A stretch of 64,000 nt of DNA from Paraburkholderia nodosa DSM 21604 (GCF_000519185.1 NZ_JAFA01000008.1:60404-124403), one strand, 5' to 3'. Shown: positions 28,937 to 43,030, numbered from the stretch's first letter. The notes: generated from the letters alone by a model not told the origin. Numbers and translations: made by a program.

Positions 28937-31900
28937 TTAGACCGTATTCTGGGCGAAACCCGCCGCAGTTTCCATGTCGACCGCGACGATGCGCGAAACG
29001 CCCTGCTCCTGCATCGTCACGCCAATGAGCTGCTGCGCCATCTCCATGGCGATCTTGTTGTGCGAAATGAACAGGAACTGTGTTTTGTCCGACATCGCGC
29101 GAACAAGGTTCGCGAAGCGCTCGGTGTTCGCGTCGTCGAGCGGCGCATCCACTTCGTCGAGCAAACAGAACGGCGCCGGGTTGAGCTGGAACATCGCGAA
29201 CACGAGGGCCGTGGCCGTGAGCGCTTTCTCACCGCCGGAGAGAAGGTGAATCGTCGAATTCTTCTTCCCGGGCGGTTGCGCCATCACCTGCACGCCGGCG
29301 TCGAGAATCTCGTCGCCGGTCATGATGAGCTTCGCCTGACCACCACCGAACAGGCGCGGGAACAGCTCGCCGAAATGACGGTTCACTTCATCGAACGTGC
29401 CCTGCAGCAGCGTGCGCGTTTCCTGGTCGATCTTGCGGATCGCGTCTTCGAGCGTTTCGATCGCGCTCGTGAGATCGGCCGACTGCGCGTCGAGGAAGGT
29501 CTTGCGTTCCTTCGCCGCGGCCAGCTCGTCGAGCGCGGCCATGTTCACGGGCCCAAGCGCCGTGATCGCGTTGTTGATGCGCGTGACCTCGCCTTGCAGA
29601 TACGACGGCTTCATATCGGCCGTGAGCTTTTCCTGCAGCGCGGCCTCGTCGACGCCCGCGGCCTGCAGCTGCTCGACGAACTGCTCGCCGTTCAGGCGCG
29701 CGGCCTGCTCCTTCAGCTGAAGTTCGGTGATGCGGTCGCGCAGCGGCTGCAGCGCGCGCTCCGCGGCGAGGCGCGTTTCGTCGGCGGCGCGTAGCCTGGC
29801 GCTCAGGTCGTCGAGTTCGGCGCGCGCGGCGCGTAGCGTGTCTTCCTTCTGCGCGCGAATTTCCAGCGCGTCCTGCAGGCCCGTGTGCGCGGTCTGCTGG
29901 TTGATCGTTTCCAGCTCTGCGCGCGCGTCTTCGAGCGACGCGGCCACGCGCTCGCTCTGATCGTGCGCGACCTGAATGTTGCGCTTCAACTCTTCGATGC
30001 GGTTCGCCATGTTGCGCGCGGCAAAGCGCGCGTCGGCCGCCGCGCGTTCGAGGTCGCGCGCCTCATTGCGAGCCGCGCCGAGTTCCTCGTCGAGCGCCTC
30101 GAAGGCGAGCTGGTTGTCCTCGAAGCGGGCCTGCAGTTCGGCGAGTTCCACATCGTGGCGCTCGAAGTTCGCTTCCGACTCCGCGCGCAACGCGCGCTGC
30201 TCTTCGATCTGCGTGCGAATCTCGTCGAGCTCTTCGCGGATCTGCGTACTGCGCGCCGTGTAGCGCTCATGCGCCTGGGTCAGCTTCAGCACGTCCATCT
30301 GCAGCGCGTGCACGCGCTGGGTCGCGCGCTCGGCCTGCTGGCGCACATCCGTGAGCACCTGGGCCGCCTGCGTATGCGCCGCTTCCACGCGCACGACAGC
30401 CGTGCGCGCCTCGTCGGCGAGCAGCGTCTGGGCGCGCACCTGGCGCTCGAGATTCTCGATTTCCTGCTGACGCGCGAGCATGCCGGCCTGCTCGGTGTCG
30501 GCGGCGTACAGCTGCACACCCACGCGCGTCACCATGTGACCGGCCTTCACGACGAACGCGCCGCTGCCGGGCAATTGCGCGCGCTGGGCGAGCGCCTCGG
30601 CGAGATCGCCCGCGACGTAGGTCGAGCCGAGCCATTCGGCGAGCACCGCGCGCAAGCCCGCATCGTCGATCCGCACGAGCGAGAGCAGCGGCGTGAGGCC
30701 CGCGGCCGCAGCAGGAGCCTGACCCGCGGCCGGCGGCGAATAGAACGCGAGCTTCGCAGGCGGAGCGTCGCTCGCGAATGCCTTCACCCAGTCGAGGTTC
30801 GACACCTCGAGCGCGGCGAGCCGCTCGCGCAGCACCGATTCGAGCGCCGTTTCCCAACCCGCTTCGACGTGCAGCTTCTTCCACAGCCGCGGCAACGCGC
30901 CCAGTTCGTGACGTTCGAGCCACGGCTGGATCTTGCCTTCCGTCTGCACGTTTTCCTGCAACTGCTTGAGTGCAGCGAGGCGGGCTTCGAACTGGTGGAT
31001 CTGTGCGTTTTCCGCCTGCACGCGCTCGTGCGCGGCGCGGCGTTCCGCGTCGAGACGCGGCACCGTTTCCTGCGCGTCGGCCAGGCGCGCCTGCGCTTCG
31101 TGCAGGACTTCCTCCTGCTCGGCCAGCTGCATGCGCAGCTCTTCGAGCTGGGCTTCGTCCGGCGCGTCGAGGCCGCCTTCCTCCGACTTCAGACGCTCGT
31201 GGCGCTGCTGAAGCTGCTGGAGCATCTGGTCGGCGTTGCGCTGATGCGCGGCTTCGAGCTTGATGGCCTGCTCGGTGCGCGCGATGCCCGCGCGCTCGTC
31301 GTTCAGTTGCGCCTGCGCGTCGCGCCAGCGGTTTTCGAGCGCGGGCAGCGCTTCCTGCTTCGCCGCCGCATCTTCCTCGGCCAGCGCCGCCTTTTCCTCG
31401 GCGATCGCCAGTTGTTCTTCGGCGTCTTCGATGTCGTCCTGCGCCTTCTGCGCCTGGACCTGCCATTGCTCGCGCTGCGCGGTGAGCGCGGCGATCTGCG
31501 CCTGCACGCGATTGCGCGACTCGACGATGAACTTGATCTCGGCCTCGAGGCGGCTCACCTCGGCGTTCGCTTCGTAAAGCGAGCCCTGCGCGCCCTGCAT
31601 GGCGTCGCTTGCCGAGTAGTGGGCCACGCGCAGCGTTTCGAGCTGCGCTTCCACTTCGCGCAGCTGCGCGGTATGGCGCTCCAGGTCGATCTGCGCCTGC
31701 TCGATCGCGCGCTGTTGGCGTTGCTGCTCGCCCGCTGCCTCGTTCTTGCGCAGGAGCCACAGGAGGCGCTGCTTTTCCTCGCCCTCGGACTGCAGCTCGC
31801 GGTATTTCGTGGCAACGACCGCCTGGCCCTCGAGCTTTTCGAGGTTGCTGGACAGCTCGCGCACGATGTCTTCGACGCGCGTGAGGTTCTCGCGCGTGTC

Positions 31901-32455
31901 GTGCAGACGGTTCTCGGTCTCGCGCCGGCGCTCCTTGTATTTCGAAACGCCCGCGGCTTCTTCGAGGAACACGCGCAGCTCTTCGGGCTTCGCCTCGATG
32001 ATCCGCGCGATCATGCCCTGCCCGATGATCGCGTAGGCGCGCGGGCCGAGGCCCGTCCCCAGGAAAATGTCCTGGATATCGCGCCGGCGCGCCGGCAGGT
32101 TGTTGATGTAGTAGCTCGACGTGCCGTCGCGCGTGAGCACGCGCTTCACGGCGATCTCGGCATACTGGCCCCACTGCCCGGCGGCGCGGCCATCCGCGTT
32201 GTCGAACACCAGTTCGACGCTCGCGCGGCTGCCCGGCTTGCGTGCGGTGGAACCGTTGAAGATGACGTCCTGCATCGACTCGCCGCGCAGCTCGGACGCC
32301 CGGGATTCACCCAGCACCCAGCGCACCGCGTCGATGATGTTGGATTTCCCACAGCCGTTTGGCCCGACCACCCCGACGAGTTGGCCCGGAACCTGGAAAT
32401 GCGTGGGATCGACGAATGATTTGAAGCCAGCGAGTTTAATCGAAGTCAGACGCAC
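28937..32455 (-). CDS. smc: Chromosome segregation protein SMC
   Basis: Condensin ATPase that loops and compacts DNA. The 1172-residue protein has an N-terminal head with Walker A GPNGCGKSNIIDAVRWVLGE (from residue 31), two long coiled coils (about 170-500 and 650-1000, rich in Glu, Gln, Arg and Ala) flanking a hinge (about 510-640), and a C-terminal head with signature LSGGEKALTATAL and Walker B CLLDEVDAPLDDAN. The start is GTG at 32453-32455, 19 residues before conserved FVDPTHF. ScpA/ScpB partners are not in the window. It forms a unit with zipA. Confidence 0.97.
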   Translation of the reverse strand: MRLTSIKLAGFKSFVDPTHFQVPGQLVGVVGPNGCGKSNIIDAVRWVLGESRASELRGESMQDVIFNGSTARKPGSRASVELVFDNADGRAAGQWGQYAEIAVKRVLTRDGTSSYYINNLPARRRDIQDIFLGTGLGPRAYAIIGQGMIARIIEAKPEELRVFLEEAAGVSKYKERRRETENRLHDTRENLTRVEDIVRELSSNLEKLEGQAVVATKYRELQSEGEEKQRLLWLLRKNEAAGEQQRQQRAIEQAQIDLERHTAQLREVEAQLETLRVAHYSASDAMQGAQGSLYEANAEVSRLEAEIKFIVESRNRVQAQIAALTAQREQWQVQAQKAQDDIEDAEEQLAIAEEKAALAEEDAAAKQEALPALENRWRDAQAQLNDERAGIARTEQAIKLEAAHQRNADQMLQQLQQRHERLKSEEGGLDAPDEAQLEELRMQLAEQEEVLHEAQARLADAQETVPRLDAERRAAHERVQAENAQIHQFEARLAALKQLQENVQTEGKIQPWLERHELGALPRLWKKLHVEAGWETALESVLRERLAALEVSNLDWVKAFASDAPPAKLAFYSPPAAGQAPAAAAGLTPLLSLVRIDDAGLRAVLAEWLGSTYVAGDLAEALAQRAQLPGSGAFVVKAGHMVTRVGVQLYAADTEQAGMLARQQEIENLERQVRAQTLLADEARTAVVRVEAAHTQAAQVLTDVRQQAERATQRVHALQMDVLKLTQAHERYTARSTQIREELDEIRTQIEEQRALRAESEANFERHDVELAELQARFEDNQLAFEALDEELGAARNEARDLERAAADARFAARNMANRIEELKRNIQVAHDQSERVAASLEDARAELETINQQTAHTGLQDALEIRAQKEDTLRAARAELDDLSARLRAADETRLAAERALQPLRDRITELQLKEQAARLNGEQFVEQLQAAGVDEAALQEKLTADMKPSYLQGEVTRINNAITALGPVNMAALDELAAAKERKTFLDAQSADLTSAIETLEDAIRKIDQETRTLLQGTFDEVNRHFGELFPRLFGGGQAKLIMTGDEILDAGVQVMAQPPGKKNSTIHLLSGGEKALTATALVFAMFQLNPAPFCLLDEVDAPLDDANTERFANLVRAMSDKTQFLFISHNKIAMEMAQQLIGVTMQEQGVSRIVAVDMETAAGFAQNTV

Positions 32456-32624
32456 GGCGATATCGCTGTTGGAATAGTGGTGAACGGGACCGCCCGTGCC
32501 GTACGTCGCTTGCCGCCGCGCATCCGGTATCGATCGCGCGACGGCGGAGTGCGCACTGGGCAGCCGCCACGGCTCGCCGTACGAACGCGCATGCGCGCGT
32601 GCGGCCGGCGGGAATCAGCGGCAA

Positions 32625-33728
32625 TCATACCATCGCACGCGCGCCATTCCGCGCGCGGGAAGGCCCTGGCCCCGTGCCGCCGCCTGCGCTGCCATCGCCG
32701 TTGCCGCCGCCGTTGCCATCGTCGCCGCCGGGGCCGTTGCTGTCGGCGTCGTCCGCGTCATCGGTGCGGCTGGCGTCGGCGTGGGTCATGACGCTCGCGT
32801 CGGCACTCGCGTGTGCGCCGCCCTTGCGCGCGTCCTGCGCCCGGTGCACCCAGCTCGACAGCAGGGAAGCAAGCACGATGCACGCGCCGCCAGCCCATTC
32901 GCGCGGGCCCGGCGTCTCGCCGGCGAAGAGCCACGACGTGAGCGCCGTCACGACGATCTCGAACAGCATGATGATCGAGGCGCGGTTCGCCGGCACGCGG
33001 GCAAGCCCGTACTGCACGAGCATGTTGTTGCTGCCGAGCACGATGCCGAGCGCCAGCACCAGCAGCACGACGCGCGCGAGATGCTCGCCCGCCGGCGCGG
33101 CCGACATCGGCTCGAAACAGGAGGTCAGCGCGCCGAACAGCGCCGCGCCCGCGAAGATCACGGCGGTGCGCATCTCCGGCTTCATGTGCGGCAGCACGCG
33201 GCTCGTCTTCACGACGAGCACGTTGCTCATCGCGAAACCCATGCCGCCGATAAGACCCGCCCATTCGGCCGCGTTGGCGGGCAGCGGCACGCCGAGCTGC
33301 GGCGACCAGAGCATCAGCACCGCACCCAGCAGCGAAAGCGCCGCAAGCGCGCCGCCCGCCCAGTTCAGGCGCTCGTGCAGGATGAAGTGCGCGAAGATCG
33401 CCGTCCACGCCGGGGTCAGATAAAAGAGCAGCAGCACGCGCATCACTTCGCCGTGGATCGCGCCCCACACGAAACCGACGTTGGTCACGCCCGCGGCAAG
33501 GCCGAGCATCGGCAGCACCCAGTGCCAGCGCACGGTCGCGAGCGAACGCCAGCGCAGCACCAGCACGAAGAGGCAGCCTGCCGCGCTCGTGGCAGCGCTG
33601 GAAGCCGTTCCGGTGAGCCCGGCGGCCGCCAGCATGCGCAGCGGATACCAGACAAAACCCCAGACAGACGCGCCAACCATGATGGCAAGCGTCGGCCAGG
33701 CGGCGCGCAAGCCCGTGCTCTGGCTCAT
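32625..33728 (-). CDS. EamA/DMT-family transporter with unusual C-terminal tail
   Basis: Drug/metabolite-type permease with about ten membrane helices in two EamA repeats (first about residues 12-145, second about 158-290); the substrate is unknown. The N-terminal AIMVGASVWGFVWYPLR and the second-repeat YGLARVPANRASIIMLFEIV are family-like. After the last helix (ACIVLASLLSSWVHR) a cytoplasmic tail of about 70 residues is rich in Asp, Gly, Ala and Ser (DDADDADSNGPGGDDGNGGG) and is not part of the domain. It is followed by smc 170 bases on and divergent from dapC. Role not assignable. Confidence 0.85.
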   Translation of the reverse strand: MSQSTGLRAAWPTLAIMVGASVWGFVWYPLRMLAAAGLTGTASSAATSAAGCLFVLVLRWRSLATVRWHWVLPMLGLAAGVTNVGFVWGAIHGEVMRVLLLFYLTPAWTAIFAHFILHERLNWAGGALAALSLLGAVLMLWSPQLGVPLPANAAEWAGLIGGMGFAMSNVLVVKTSRVLPHMKPEMRTAVIFAGAALFGALTSCFEPMSAAPAGEHLARVVLLVLALGIVLGSNNMLVQYGLARVPANRASIIMLFEIVVTALTSWLFAGETPGPREWAGGACIVLASLLSSWVHRAQDARKGGAHASADASVMTHADASRTDDADDADSNGPGGDDGNGGGNGDGSAGGGTGPGPSRARNGARAMV

Positions 33729-34028
33729 TGCTTGGGCTTCCCTTGTCGCGGCCGCGCATTCGTAGCACGCGCGTCGTCATTCGAAAATTTCATGCTTTCC
33801 TTTATTTCGTTGCCCGGCAAGCACCGGTGGCGCCAGGGCGGGATCTGGCCAGCGCCCGCAGCAGCAGCAGCGCCACGCTATAATCGACCGCTTGCAGCCA
33901 CAGCAGGGCCGCGCCTCGCATCCGCGTTTTTCGCCCAGCGCGGTGTAACTGGCTCGCCGGCCCGCAGTGGCCACTCCGATCCTGCGCGCCACGCCACCCG
34001 TCTTTCGCCCACGCCTGTCCAGCCCCAA
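33729..34028 (+). promoter_or_regulatory. Intergenic region with candidate dapC promoter
   Basis: A 300-base gap between divergent genes without a coding feature. A perfect TATAAT lies at 33879-33884 on the plus strand, about 145 bases before the dapC GTG. The -35 position shows no good match, so the promoter call rests on the -10 alone. Confidence 0.45.
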
Positions 34029-35252
34029 GTGAATCCGCTACTCGACACCCTTCAGTCCTATCCCTTCGAAAAGCTGCGCGTGCTCTTCAAGGACGTCACG
34101 CCGAACGCCGGCCTGCGCCACATCAGCTTCGGGATCGGCGAGCCGAAACACCCCACTCCCGCGCTGATCCGCGACGCCATCGTCGCTTCGCTCGACGGCC
34201 TTTCGTCGTACCCGGCCACGGCGGGCACCCCGGCGCTGCGCGAGTCGATTGCAAACTGGGTGAAGGCGCGCTATGGGCTGCCGGCCATCGATGCGAACAC
34301 GGAAATCCTGCCCGTCTCGGGCTCGCGCGAGGCGCTGTTCGCGCTCGCGCAGGCCGTGATCGACCCGACGGCGGGCGTGAAAGACCCGGCAAAGCGGGCG
34401 ATCGTACTCTGCCCGAACCCTTTCTACCAGATCTACGAAGGCGCCGCGCTGCTGGGCGGCGGCGAGCCGTACTTCGTGAACAGCGATCCGGCCCGCAACT
34501 TCGCCTGCGACTATTCGCAGGTTCCCGAAGAAGTCTGGGCCCGCACGCAGCTGCTGTACGTGTGCTCGCCGGGCAATCCCACGGGTGCCGTGATCACGCT
34601 CGACGACTGGCGCGAGCTGTTCGCGCTCTCCGACCGCTACGGCTTCGTGATCGCCTCGGACGAGTGCTACTCGGAAATCTACTTCGACGAAGCCACGCCG
34701 CCGCTCGGCGGTCTCGAAGCGGCGCACAAGCTGGGCCGCGGCTTCGAGCGCCTCGTGATGCTGTCGAGCCTGTCGAAGCGCTCGAACGCGCCGGGCATGC
34801 GCTCGGGCTTCGTAGCCGGGGACGCCGCCATCCTCAAGCAGTTCCTGCTGTACCGCACCTATCACGGCTCGGCCATGTCGCCCGTGTGGCAGTCCGCCAG
34901 CATCGCGGCCTGGGGCGACGAGGCGCACGTGCGCGAAAACCGCGCGAAGTACGTGCGGAAGTTCTCGACCGTCACGCCGATGCTCGCCGACGGGCTCGAC
35001 GTGAAATTGCCCGACGCCGCGTTCTATCTGTGGGCCAACGTCGCGCGCACCGGCCTCACGGACACCGCGTTCGCCCAGCGTCTCTACGCCGACTATAATG
35101 TGACGGTCCTGCCCGGCTCGTTCCTCGCGCGCGAGGCGCATGGCACGAATCCGGGTAAAGACTTCGTGCGCATGGCGCTCGTCGCCGACGTCGAGGAGTG
35201 CATCGAGGGCGCGCAGCGCATCGTCGAGTTCTGCCGCTCGCTCAAACCGTAA
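34029..35252 (+). CDS. dapC: N-succinyldiaminopimelate aminotransferase
   Basis: PLP enzyme of the succinylase branch of lysine/diaminopimelate synthesis, converting N-succinyl-2-amino-6-ketopimelate to N-succinyl-LL-DAP with glutamate. The 407-residue fold type I aminotransferase has SFGIGEPKHPTP near residue 35, SPGNPTGAVI, the SDECYSEIYFDE strand and the Schiff-base Lys at about residue 250 in SSLSKRSNAPGMRSGF. The start is a GTG at 34029, without a clear ribosome binding site; the open frame far upstream is unsupported. It is followed by dapD, which confirms the specificity. Confidence 0.94.
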   Translation: MNPLLDTLQSYPFEKLRVLFKDVTPNAGLRHISFGIGEPKHPTPALIRDAIVASLDGLSSYPATAGTPALRESIANWVKARYGLPAIDANTEILPVSGSREALFALAQAVIDPTAGVKDPAKRAIVLCPNPFYQIYEGAALLGGGEPYFVNSDPARNFACDYSQVPEEVWARTQLLYVCSPGNPTGAVITLDDWRELFALSDRYGFVIASDECYSEIYFDEATPPLGGLEAAHKLGRGFERLVMLSSLSKRSNAPGMRSGFVAGDAAILKQFLLYRTYHGSAMSPVWQSASIAAWGDEAHVRENRAKYVRKFSTVTPMLADGLDVKLPDAAFYLWANVARTGLTDTAFAQRLYADYNVTVLPGSFLAREAHGTNPGKDFVRMALVADVEECIEGAQRIVEFCRSLKP

Positions 35253-35333
35253 AGCCTTTGCGTGCGCGCCGGGGTCCTGCACCTCGCGGCGCGCAACACC
35301 GCTTTCAACCATCAATCTCACGAAATCACCACC

Positions 35334-36160
<827 letters not shown>

Positions 36161-36161
<1 letters not shown>

Positions 36162-36526
36162 TGGCGAAGTCCGCCAAGACCGTTGTCTACGGCATTCCGA
36201 ACTGCGACACCGTGAAGAAGGCCCGTGTGTGGCTCGAAGAGCACGGCGTCGAGTTCGAGTTTCACGACTTCAAGAAGGCGGGCGTCTCGAACGCGCTCGT
36301 CCAGGACTGGCTCAAGGACGTCTCGCTCGATCAGCTCATCAACAAGCGCGGCACGACCTGGCGCGGCCTGTCGGACGTGCACAAGGCCGAAGCCGACACG
36401 ACCGCCGGCGCGATCGCGCTGATGATCCACAAGCCGTCGATCATCAAGCGGCCCGTCGTTGTGGTGAACGGCCGCGTGAAGACGCTCGGCTTTTCCGCCG
36501 ATCAGTATGCGGAGCTGTTCGCTTGA
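36161..36526 (+). CDS. ArsC/Spx-family thioredoxin-fold protein (YffB-like)
   Basis: 121-residue thioredoxin-fold protein of the ArsC/Spx family. The single Cys in the whole protein is Cys15 in YGIPNCDTVKKA, at the ArsC catalytic position; KRPVVVVNGRVKTLGF near residues 95-110 contains the conserved Arg after a cis-Pro. With one Cys it could only act with glutathione or another thiol. True arsenate reductases have a similar layout, but nothing else here is arsenic-related. E. coli also places its homologue yffB directly before dapE, suggesting a link to DapE or the dap pathway rather than arsenic. Function unproven. Confidence 0.85.
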
Positions 36527-36588
36527 GCGCCGCATGAGACCGGTGCGCCTGAACTGCTTCATGGCAGGTCTCGCGCGCACGGTCATGA

Positions 36589-37791
<1,203 letters not shown>

Positions 37792-37824
37792 CCGGCCAAC
37801 CGAATACGCTCTGGAGTCCAGAAC

Positions 37825-38721
37825 ATGACCCATCCGCTCGCCGCCACCTTCGCCACCGTTCGCGACCTGCTGCGCTACGGTGTCTCGCGCTTTTCGGCCG
37901 CGCAACTCGCGTTCGGCCACGGCTCGAACAACGCCTACGACGAAGCCGCGTACCTGATCCTGCACACGCTGCATTTGCCGCTCGACCTGCTCGACCCGTT
38001 TCTCGACGCGCGCCTCACGAGCGAGGAAATCGACAAGGTGCTCGGCGTGATCGAGCGCCGCGCGACCGACCGCGTACCCGCCGCCTACATCACGCAGGAA
38101 GCGTGGATGCACGGCCTGCGCTTCTACGTCGATGAGCGCGTCATCGTGCCGCGCTCGTTCATTGGCGAGCTGCTCGCAGACGGCCTGCAGCCCTACGTGG
38201 AAGATCCCGAGCAGGTCGGCGCGGTGCTGGAGCTGTGCACCGGCTCGGCCAGCCTGGCGATTCTCGCGGCGCACGCGTTCCCGAACGCCGACATCGACGC
38301 CGTCGATCTGTCCGCGCCCGCCCTCGAAGTCGCGCGGCGCAACGTGCACGAACACGATCTCGACGAGCGCATCGCCCTCTTCGAAGGCGACCTGTACGCG
38401 CCGCTGCCCGAGCGCCGCTACGACGTGATCATCACGAACCCGCCGTACGTGAACGCCGACTCGATGCAGGCGCTGCCGCCCGAGTACCGTCACGAGCCGG
38501 AAATCGCGCTCGCGGGCGGCGCGGACGGCATGGACATCGTGCGCCGCATCATCAAGGACGCACGCAACTGGCTCAGCGACGACGGTGTGCTGGTGGTCGA
38601 GATCGGCAACGAGCGCGAGAACGTGGAAGCGGCGTTCGGCGGCCTCGATCTCGTCTGGCTCTCGACGAGCGGCGGCGACGATCAGGTTTTCCTGATTCAG
38701 GCCTGCGACCTGCCGGTCTGA
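37825..38721 (+). CDS. prmB: Ribosomal protein L3 glutamine N5-methyltransferase
   Basis: SAM-dependent methyltransferase acting on the L3 Gln that lies in the peptidyl-transferase region (family knowledge). The 298-residue product has an N-terminal helical substrate domain (about 1-110) and a Rossmann MTase domain with SAM motif VLELCTGSASLAILAA and the catalytic NPPY at YDVIITNPPYVNADSM. The segment AAYITQEAWMHGLRFYVDE is typical of PrmB rather than PrmC. A purine-rich site (GGAG) precedes the ATG. Confidence 0.93.
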   Translation: MTHPLAATFATVRDLLRYGVSRFSAAQLAFGHGSNNAYDEAAYLILHTLHLPLDLLDPFLDARLTSEEIDKVLGVIERRATDRVPAAYITQEAWMHGLRFYVDERVIVPRSFIGELLADGLQPYVEDPEQVGAVLELCTGSASLAILAAHAFPNADIDAVDLSAPALEVARRNVHEHDLDERIALFEGDLYAPLPERRYDVIITNPPYVNADSMQALPPEYRHEPEIALAGGADGMDIVRRIIKDARNWLSDDGVLVVEIGNERENVEAAFGGLDLVWLSTSGGDDQVFLIQACDLPV

Positions 38722-38888
38722 TTGTCCTGTGCGAAAGAGCCGCGGCGCTCGTGCGCCGTGTTTCGCCGCGCGCAGGACCGGGACGATCGGCGTCGCCGCA
38801 GCGGGTTCGGTAAGATTGAGCCCTCCGGCCGTGCGCTTCCCGGCGCGGGCCGGTCCTGCGTCCGGCTGAAGGAGCGTCCCACGCATCT

Positions 38889-40331
38889 ATGCGATTCGAC
38901 TGGTCACACCTCGGCACGCTGCTCGCGATCATCCATCTGCTCGGACTGATCGCAGCGTGCCACGCCATCCTCAACACGCGCACCTCGCAAGGCGCGATCG
39001 CCTGGGCCGTCTCGCTCGCGACGATGCCCTACCTCACGCTCGTCCCCTATCTCTTTCTCGGCCGCAGCAAGTTCGCGGGCTATGCGGACGCGAGACGGCT
39101 GCGCAACGAAACCTTGCGCTCACGCGCCCACGCGCCCGAATGGGACAAACTCGTCTCCGCGGGCGAATGGCCTGCCGACGAACTGGGCGTACGCGTGATC
39201 CGCACGTTCGCGCGCCTGGGCGGGATGCCGCTCGTGCCGGGCAACGCGGTGCGCACGCTCGTGAATGGCGAAGCGACCTTCTCCGCCATTTTCGATGCGA
39301 TCGAGCAGGCCCGGCACTACGTGATCGTGCAGTTCTTCATCGTGCGAGCCGACGCGCTCGGCGACATGCTCAAGGACGTGCTGCTCGACTGCAGCAAACG
39401 CGGCGTGCGCGTGTACTTCCTGTACGACAGCATCGGCTCGTTCGACCTGCCCGCCAGCTACGTGCACGAGTTGCAGGACGGCGGTGTGGAGGTGCACCCG
39501 TTCTCCACGAAGCGCCACTTCGTGAATCGCTTCCAGCTCAATTTCCGCAACCACCGCAAGATCGTCGTGGTGGACGGCCAGCACGCGTTCGTGGGCGGCC
39601 ACAACGTGGGTATCGAATACCTGGGCGCGAACGCGCGCCTCTCTCCGTGGCGCGACACGCATATCGAACTGCGCGGACCGGCGGTCGCCAACGTGCAGTT
39701 CGCCTTCACCGAGGACTGGTACTGGGCCACCCAGCAGTTGCCCGGCTGCGAGCCGCCCACGGTCGCGCCGCGCGACGGCGACGACATGTATTGCCTCGTT
39801 CTGCCCACGGGGCCGGCGGACCGCCAGGAGACCTGCTCGCTCTTCTTCGTCGAGGCGATCAACGCCGCGAAAAAACGCCTCTGGATCACGACGCCCTACC
39901 TCGTGCCCGACGAAGCCGTGTTTTCGGCCCTGCGCCTCGCAGCGCTGCGAGGCGTGGACGTGCGCATCATGATCCCGAGCCGGCGCGACCATTACGTGGT
40001 CTTCGAGGCGTCGATGCTGTACGCCTTCGATGCGGTGCGCGCGGGCATCCGCATCTTTCGCTACAAGCCGGGTTTTTTGCACCAGAAGGTCGTGCTGATC
40101 GACGACGTGGCTGCGGCCATCGGCAGCGCGAATCTGGATAACCGGTCGTTTCGCCTGAACTTCGAGATCATGGTGCTGACCGTGCATCGCGGCTTCGCGG
40201 CCGAAGTCGAAGCGATGCTGCTGCGCGACTTCGAACAGGCGTTCGAGATCGATCGCAGCGAGTATCGCGACGCGCCCGCGTGGCGCAAGATCACGATGCA
40301 TCTCGCGCGGCTCTTCGCGCCGATTCTCTAG
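38889..40331 (+). CDS. cls: Cardiolipin synthase (phospholipase D superfamily)
   Basis: Membrane enzyme that condenses two phosphatidylglycerol molecules to cardiolipin and glycerol. The 480-residue protein has two N-terminal membrane helices (about 10-30 and 40-60, PLDc_N domain), then two HKD motifs: NHRKIVVVDGQHAFVGGHN near residue 222 and FLHQKVVLIDDVAAAIGSAN near residue 397. Length and order match ClsA-type enzymes. It lies 167 bases after prmB and converges on the peroxidase gene. ClsA or ClsB specificity cannot be proved, but the N-terminal helices favour ClsA. Confidence 0.93.
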   Translation: MRFDWSHLGTLLAIIHLLGLIAACHAILNTRTSQGAIAWAVSLATMPYLTLVPYLFLGRSKFAGYADARRLRNETLRSRAHAPEWDKLVSAGEWPADELGVRVIRTFARLGGMPLVPGNAVRTLVNGEATFSAIFDAIEQARHYVIVQFFIVRADALGDMLKDVLLDCSKRGVRVYFLYDSIGSFDLPASYVHELQDGGVEVHPFSTKRHFVNRFQLNFRNHRKIVVVDGQHAFVGGHNVGIEYLGANARLSPWRDTHIELRGPAVANVQFAFTEDWYWATQQLPGCEPPTVAPRDGDDMYCLVLPTGPADRQETCSLFFVEAINAAKKRLWITTPYLVPDEAVFSALRLAALRGVDVRIMIPSRRDHYVVFEASMLYAFDAVRAGIRIFRYKPGFLHQKVVLIDDVAAAIGSANLDNRSFRLNFEIMVLTVHRGFAAEVEAMLLRDFEQAFEIDRSEYRDAPAWRKITMHLARLFAPIL

Positions 40332-40355
40332 CGCGCCTGTGCCGCCCGGCTGCGC

Positions 40356-40838
40356 TCAGAGCCGCTTTTCGATGTCCGCTGCGATGGCCTCGGGTTTCGT
40401 CATGGGCGCATAGCGCTTCACCACGCCGCCGTTGCGGTCGACCAGAAACTTCGTGAAATTCCACTTGATGCCTCCGAGCCCGAGCAGCCCCGGCGCCTCG
40501 CCCGTGAGCCAGCGATACAGCGGATGCGCGTTTGCCCCGTTCACGTCGATCTTTTCGAACATCGGGAACGTGACGCCGTAGTTCTTCTCGCAGAAGCTGC
40601 CGATCTGCGCGGCGTCGCCGGGTTCCTGCTTGCCGAACTGGTTGCACGGGAAGCCGAGCACCGCGAGCCCGCGCGCGGCGTACTGGTCGTGGAGCTTTTG
40701 CAGGCCCGCGTATTGCGGCGTGAATCCGCACTCGCTCGCGGTATTGACGATCAGGAGCACCTTGCCCGTATAGCGCTCGAGGCTCACCGGCTCGCCGCCG
40801 CCGAGCGGTTGCGCCGAAAACGAATAGATCGATGTCAT
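40356..40838 (-). CDS. Glutathione peroxidase family protein (Cys type)
   Basis: Thioredoxin-fold peroxidase that reduces hydroperoxides; bacterial Cys-type members often use thioredoxin more than glutathione. The 160-residue protein has the peroxidatic Cys37 in NTASECGFTPQY, the Gln in GFPCNQFGKQEPG and the Trp-Asn pair in IKWNFTKFLVD that completes the catalytic tetrad. CNQF carries the second Cys used as resolving residue in related enzymes. Single gene, convergent with cls. Similar to BtuE/BsaA. Confidence 0.93.
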   Translation of the reverse strand: MTSIYSFSAQPLGGGEPVSLERYTGKVLLIVNTASECGFTPQYAGLQKLHDQYAARGLAVLGFPCNQFGKQEPGDAAQIGSFCEKNYGVTFPMFEKIDVNGANAHPLYRWLTGEAPGLLGLGGIKWNFTKFLVDRNGGVVKRYAPMTKPEAIAADIEKRL

Positions 40839-41014
40839 CTGGCTCTCCCGTGGAAAAGCGCCAGTCTACGTGAGAAAACGGGCAATTAGCACTCGACCGG
40901 ACGGCTAGCCGTTCGGCCAATGCCGGCCGCAGCGCGGCACAGGCTGCGCGCCCCGGTCTGCGCGTCCCGGTCTAAAATAGCGCCTTCTTTCGTTTTCTTC
41001 CCGCCGGCGCCGTC

Positions 41015-42964
<1,950 letters not shown>

Positions 42965-43030
42965 CGCAGCGCTGAGTCACCATCGCGCCATTAGGCGCTT
43001 TCGCCAGGTATGTTCGCCAGGGAGTCACGA

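Noticed and set aside
29885..32419. 844-residue plus-strand frame opposite smc
   Set aside because: Codon-bias shadow of smc; Leu/Arg/Phe-rich without motifs.
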